Positions 62,282 to 64,000 of a stretch of 64,000 nt of DNA are shown piece after piece. A program made the translations under genes and the position numbers. The stretch is from Variovorax soli NBRC 106424 (GTDB taxonomy: Bacteria > Pseudomonadota > Gammaproteobacteria > Burkholderiales > Burkholderiaceae_C), in assembly GCF_001591385.1 (NCBI RefSeq), contig NZ_BCUU01000010.1:1-64000 (forward strand). Reading direction: 5' to 3'. Position 1 is the stretch's first letter. Each line of letters begins with the position of its first letter. Under the pieces are notes generated by a model, which saw only the letters and a program-made list of their open reading frames with translations, was not told where the DNA came from and did no database searches.

Positions 62282-64000
62282 ATGGTCGATCTCTCCATGC
62301 TGCGCGACGCCTATCGCGCGCAAAAATCCTCCGTCTTCGACGCCCTGCGCAATGCGCATGCACCGGCGCGGGGCGTGCATGGCGTGCTCAAGCAGCTCTC
62401 GAAGCTGGCCGACGAGGCGCTGCGCGCGCTGTGGGCCGAGGCCGGCTTCGGCAACCAGCTGGCCCTTGTGGCGGTGGGCGGCTACGGCCGCGGCGAGCTG
62501 TTCCCCTATTCCGACGTCGACGTGTTGCTGCTGCTGCCGGACGGGCAGACGGGCCAGTCCTGCAGCGCCGTCGAATCGGCCCGGCTCGAAGCCTTCATCG
62601 GCCAGTGCTGGGATGCGGGGCTGGAGATCGGCTCCAGCGTCCGCAATCTGGAGGAGTGCCTGGCCGAAGCGGAGAAAGACGTCACCGTGCAGACGTCCCT
62701 GCTCGAATCGCGCCTGGTGGCCGGCGACAAGAAGCTGTTCAACGCCTTCCGCGCGCGCTTCCAGGCCTCCATCGATCCGCGCGAGTTCTTCGCCGCCAAG
62801 ACGCAGGAGATGCGCCACCGGCACCAGAAGTTCGAGAACACGCCCTACGCGCTGGAGCCCAACTGCAAGGAATCGCCCGGCGGGCTGCGCGATCTGCAGA
62901 TCATCCTGTGGGTGGCCAAGGCGGCGGGCTTCGGCAACAAGTGGGACGACCTCGCGAAGAGCGGCCTGGCCACCGCCTTCGAGGTGCAGCAGATCAAGCG
63001 CAACGAGGCCCTGCTCTCGCTCATCCGCGCCCGGCTGCACGTCATTGCCAACCGCCGCGAAGACCGCCTGGTGTTCGACCTGCAGACCGCCGTGGCGGCC
63101 AGCTTCGGCTACGAAGGCGAATCCCAGCGCAAGGCCAGCGAGGCGCTCATGCGCCGCTACTACTGGGCGGCCAAGGCCGTCACGCAGCTGAGCGAGATCC
63201 TGCTGCTCAACATCGGCGAGCGGCTGCAGCCGCAGGCCGACGTGCCCAACCGCATCAACGAGCGCTTCTTCGAAAAAGGCGGCACCATCGAGGTGGCCAG
63301 CGACGACCTGTACCTGCGCGAGCCGCACGCCATCCTCGAGACCTTCTGGCTCTTCGAGAAGACGGTGGGCGTCAAGGGCCTGTCGGCCCGCACGCTGCGC
63401 GCGCTCTACAACGCGCGGCACGTGATGGACAGCAAGTTCCGCAACGACCCGGCCAACCACGAGATGTTCATGCGCATCCTCAAGGAGCCGCGCGGCATCA
63501 CGCACGCCTTTCGCCTGATGAACCAGACCTCGGTGCTGGGGCGCTACCTGCGGGTGTTCCGCAGCATCGTGGGGCAGATGCAGCACGACCTGTTCCACGT
63601 GTACACGGTGGACCAGCACATCCTGATGGTGCTGCGCAACATGCGGCGCTTCTTCATCGTGGAGCATGCGCACGAGTACCCCTTCTGCTCGCAGCTGGCG
63701 GGCGGCTGGGACAAGCCCTGGGTGCTGTACGTGGCCGCCCTCTTCCACGACATCGCCAAGGGCCGCGGCGGCGACCATTCGGTGCTGGGCGCGCGCGACG
63801 TGCAGCGCTTTTGCCGCCAGCACGGCATCGACCGCGAAGACACCCGGCTCATCGAGTTCCTCGTCGCCTCGCACCTCACGATGAGCCACATCGCCCAGAA
63901 GCAGGACCTGAGCGACCCGGCCGTGATCGGCGACTTTGCCAGGCTGGTGGGCAACGAGCGCTACCTCACCGGCCTGTACCTGCTCACCGTGGCCGACATC
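62282..64000 (+). CDS. glnD: PII uridylyltransferase GlnD (3' end outside window)
   Basis: The first 573 residues of a bifunctional uridylyltransferase/uridylyl-removing enzyme that modifies PII in response to glutamine, controlling nitrogen assimilation. The nucleotidyltransferase motif [19 protein letters not shown] is at 66-84 (Asp78, Asp80). An HD domain, [14 protein letters not shown], has His489 and Asp490. The C-terminal ACT domains, which sense glutamine, lie beyond the right edge. The ATG at 62282 follows map by 33 bp; no strong Shine-Dalgarno is visible. Confidence 0.96.
   Translation, partial: MVDLSMLRDAYRAQKSSVFDALRNAHAPARGVHGVLKQLSKLADEALRALWAEAGFGNQLALVAVGGYGRGELFPYSDVDVLLLLPDGQTGQSCSAVESARLEAFIGQCWDAGLEIGSSVRNLEECLAEAEKDVTVQTSLLESRLVAGDKKLFNAFRARFQASIDPREFFAAKTQEMRHRHQKFENTPYALEPNCKESPGGLRDLQIILWVAKAAGFGNKWDDLAKSGLATAFEVQQIKRNEALLSLIRARLHVIANRREDRLVFDLQTAVAASFGYEGESQRKASEALMRRYYWAAKAVTQLSEILLLNIGERLQPQADVPNRINERFFEKGGTIEVASDDLYLREPHAILETFWLFEKTVGVKGLSARTLRALYNARHVMDSKFRNDPANHEMFMRILKEPRGITHAFRLMNQTSVLGRYLRVFRSIVGQMQHDLFHVYTVDQHILMVLRNMRRFFIVEHAHEYPFCSQLAGGWDKPWVLYVAALFHDIAKGRGGDHSVLGARDVQRFCRQHGIDREDTRLIEFLVASHLTMSHIAQKQDLSDPAVIGDFARLVGNERYLTGLYLLTVADI

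Overview
The window reads as chromosomal DNA of a high-GC betaproteobacterium, most likely a member of the Comamonadaceae (Variovorax/Acidovorax/Ramlibacter-like). The grounds are the Bug-type (TctC) binding protein, two separate PqiA-like genes upstream of pqiB and pqiC, the selO-msrB-yciB-bolA-PPIase string, the DUF6502/DUF5666 pair beside minor-pilin genes, and the short GC-rich repeat that is common in that family. Genus is inferred from gene content only. Coding density is very high. No gap between genes exceeds 300 bases; the two largest are 44713-44964 and 36792-37005, and both hold regulatory-looking repeats. I see no rRNA, tRNA, CRISPR array, prophage or insertion sequence.

Layout. 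1-790: start of a Ku gene cut by the window edge. 892-2610: an Lrp/AsnC regulator divergent from an ornithine cyclodeaminase, with three phased 7-mers between them. 2498-3295: a glycosyltransferase. 3303-6938: pqi-type lipid-transport operon. 7034-13325: a seven-gene acyl-CoA/oxidoreductase operon. 13514-15733: M20 amidohydrolase plus Bug receptor. 15798-20627: thiolase, M20 peptidase and FadB-like beta-oxidation genes. 20825-25926: complete branched-chain-amino-acid-type (Liv) ABC transporter with a terminator between receptor and permease genes. 26098-30867: acyl-CoA ligase, lipoprotein carboxylesterase and a divergent AraC regulator. Together 7034-30867 suggests uptake, activation and beta-oxidation of acyl, aromatic or branched acids.

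30926-34470 holds selO, msrB, yciB, bolA and a periplasmic PPIase. 34582-36791 is a DUF5666 lipoprotein and a DUF6502 putative DNA-binding protein, divergent from a type IV pilus minor-pilin cluster (pilE-like, fimT, pilV, pilW, pilX, pilY1; 37006-43827) that is visibly less GC-rich than its surroundings.

43960-55008 is the most coherent accessory unit. An XRE-cupin regulator is divergent from a nine-gene operon: a D-amino-acid-oxidase-like flavoprotein, an M81 (MlrC-like) metallopeptidase, a full Dpp/Opp-type peptide importer, an N-acyl-D-amino-acid deacylase and RidA. The intergenic region carries three copies of a 16-bp palindrome (TTTGCG-N4-CGCAAA). I infer import and breakdown of D-amino-acid-containing peptides or N-acyl-D-amino acids, with RidA clearing the imine made by the flavoenzyme.

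55063-64000: a frameshifted htrA/degS-like protease gene, a class III dioxygenase (DODA) overlapping the purL stop, purL itself (with a repeat element inserted in frame), map (probably leaderless) and the first 573 codons of glnD, cut by the window edge.
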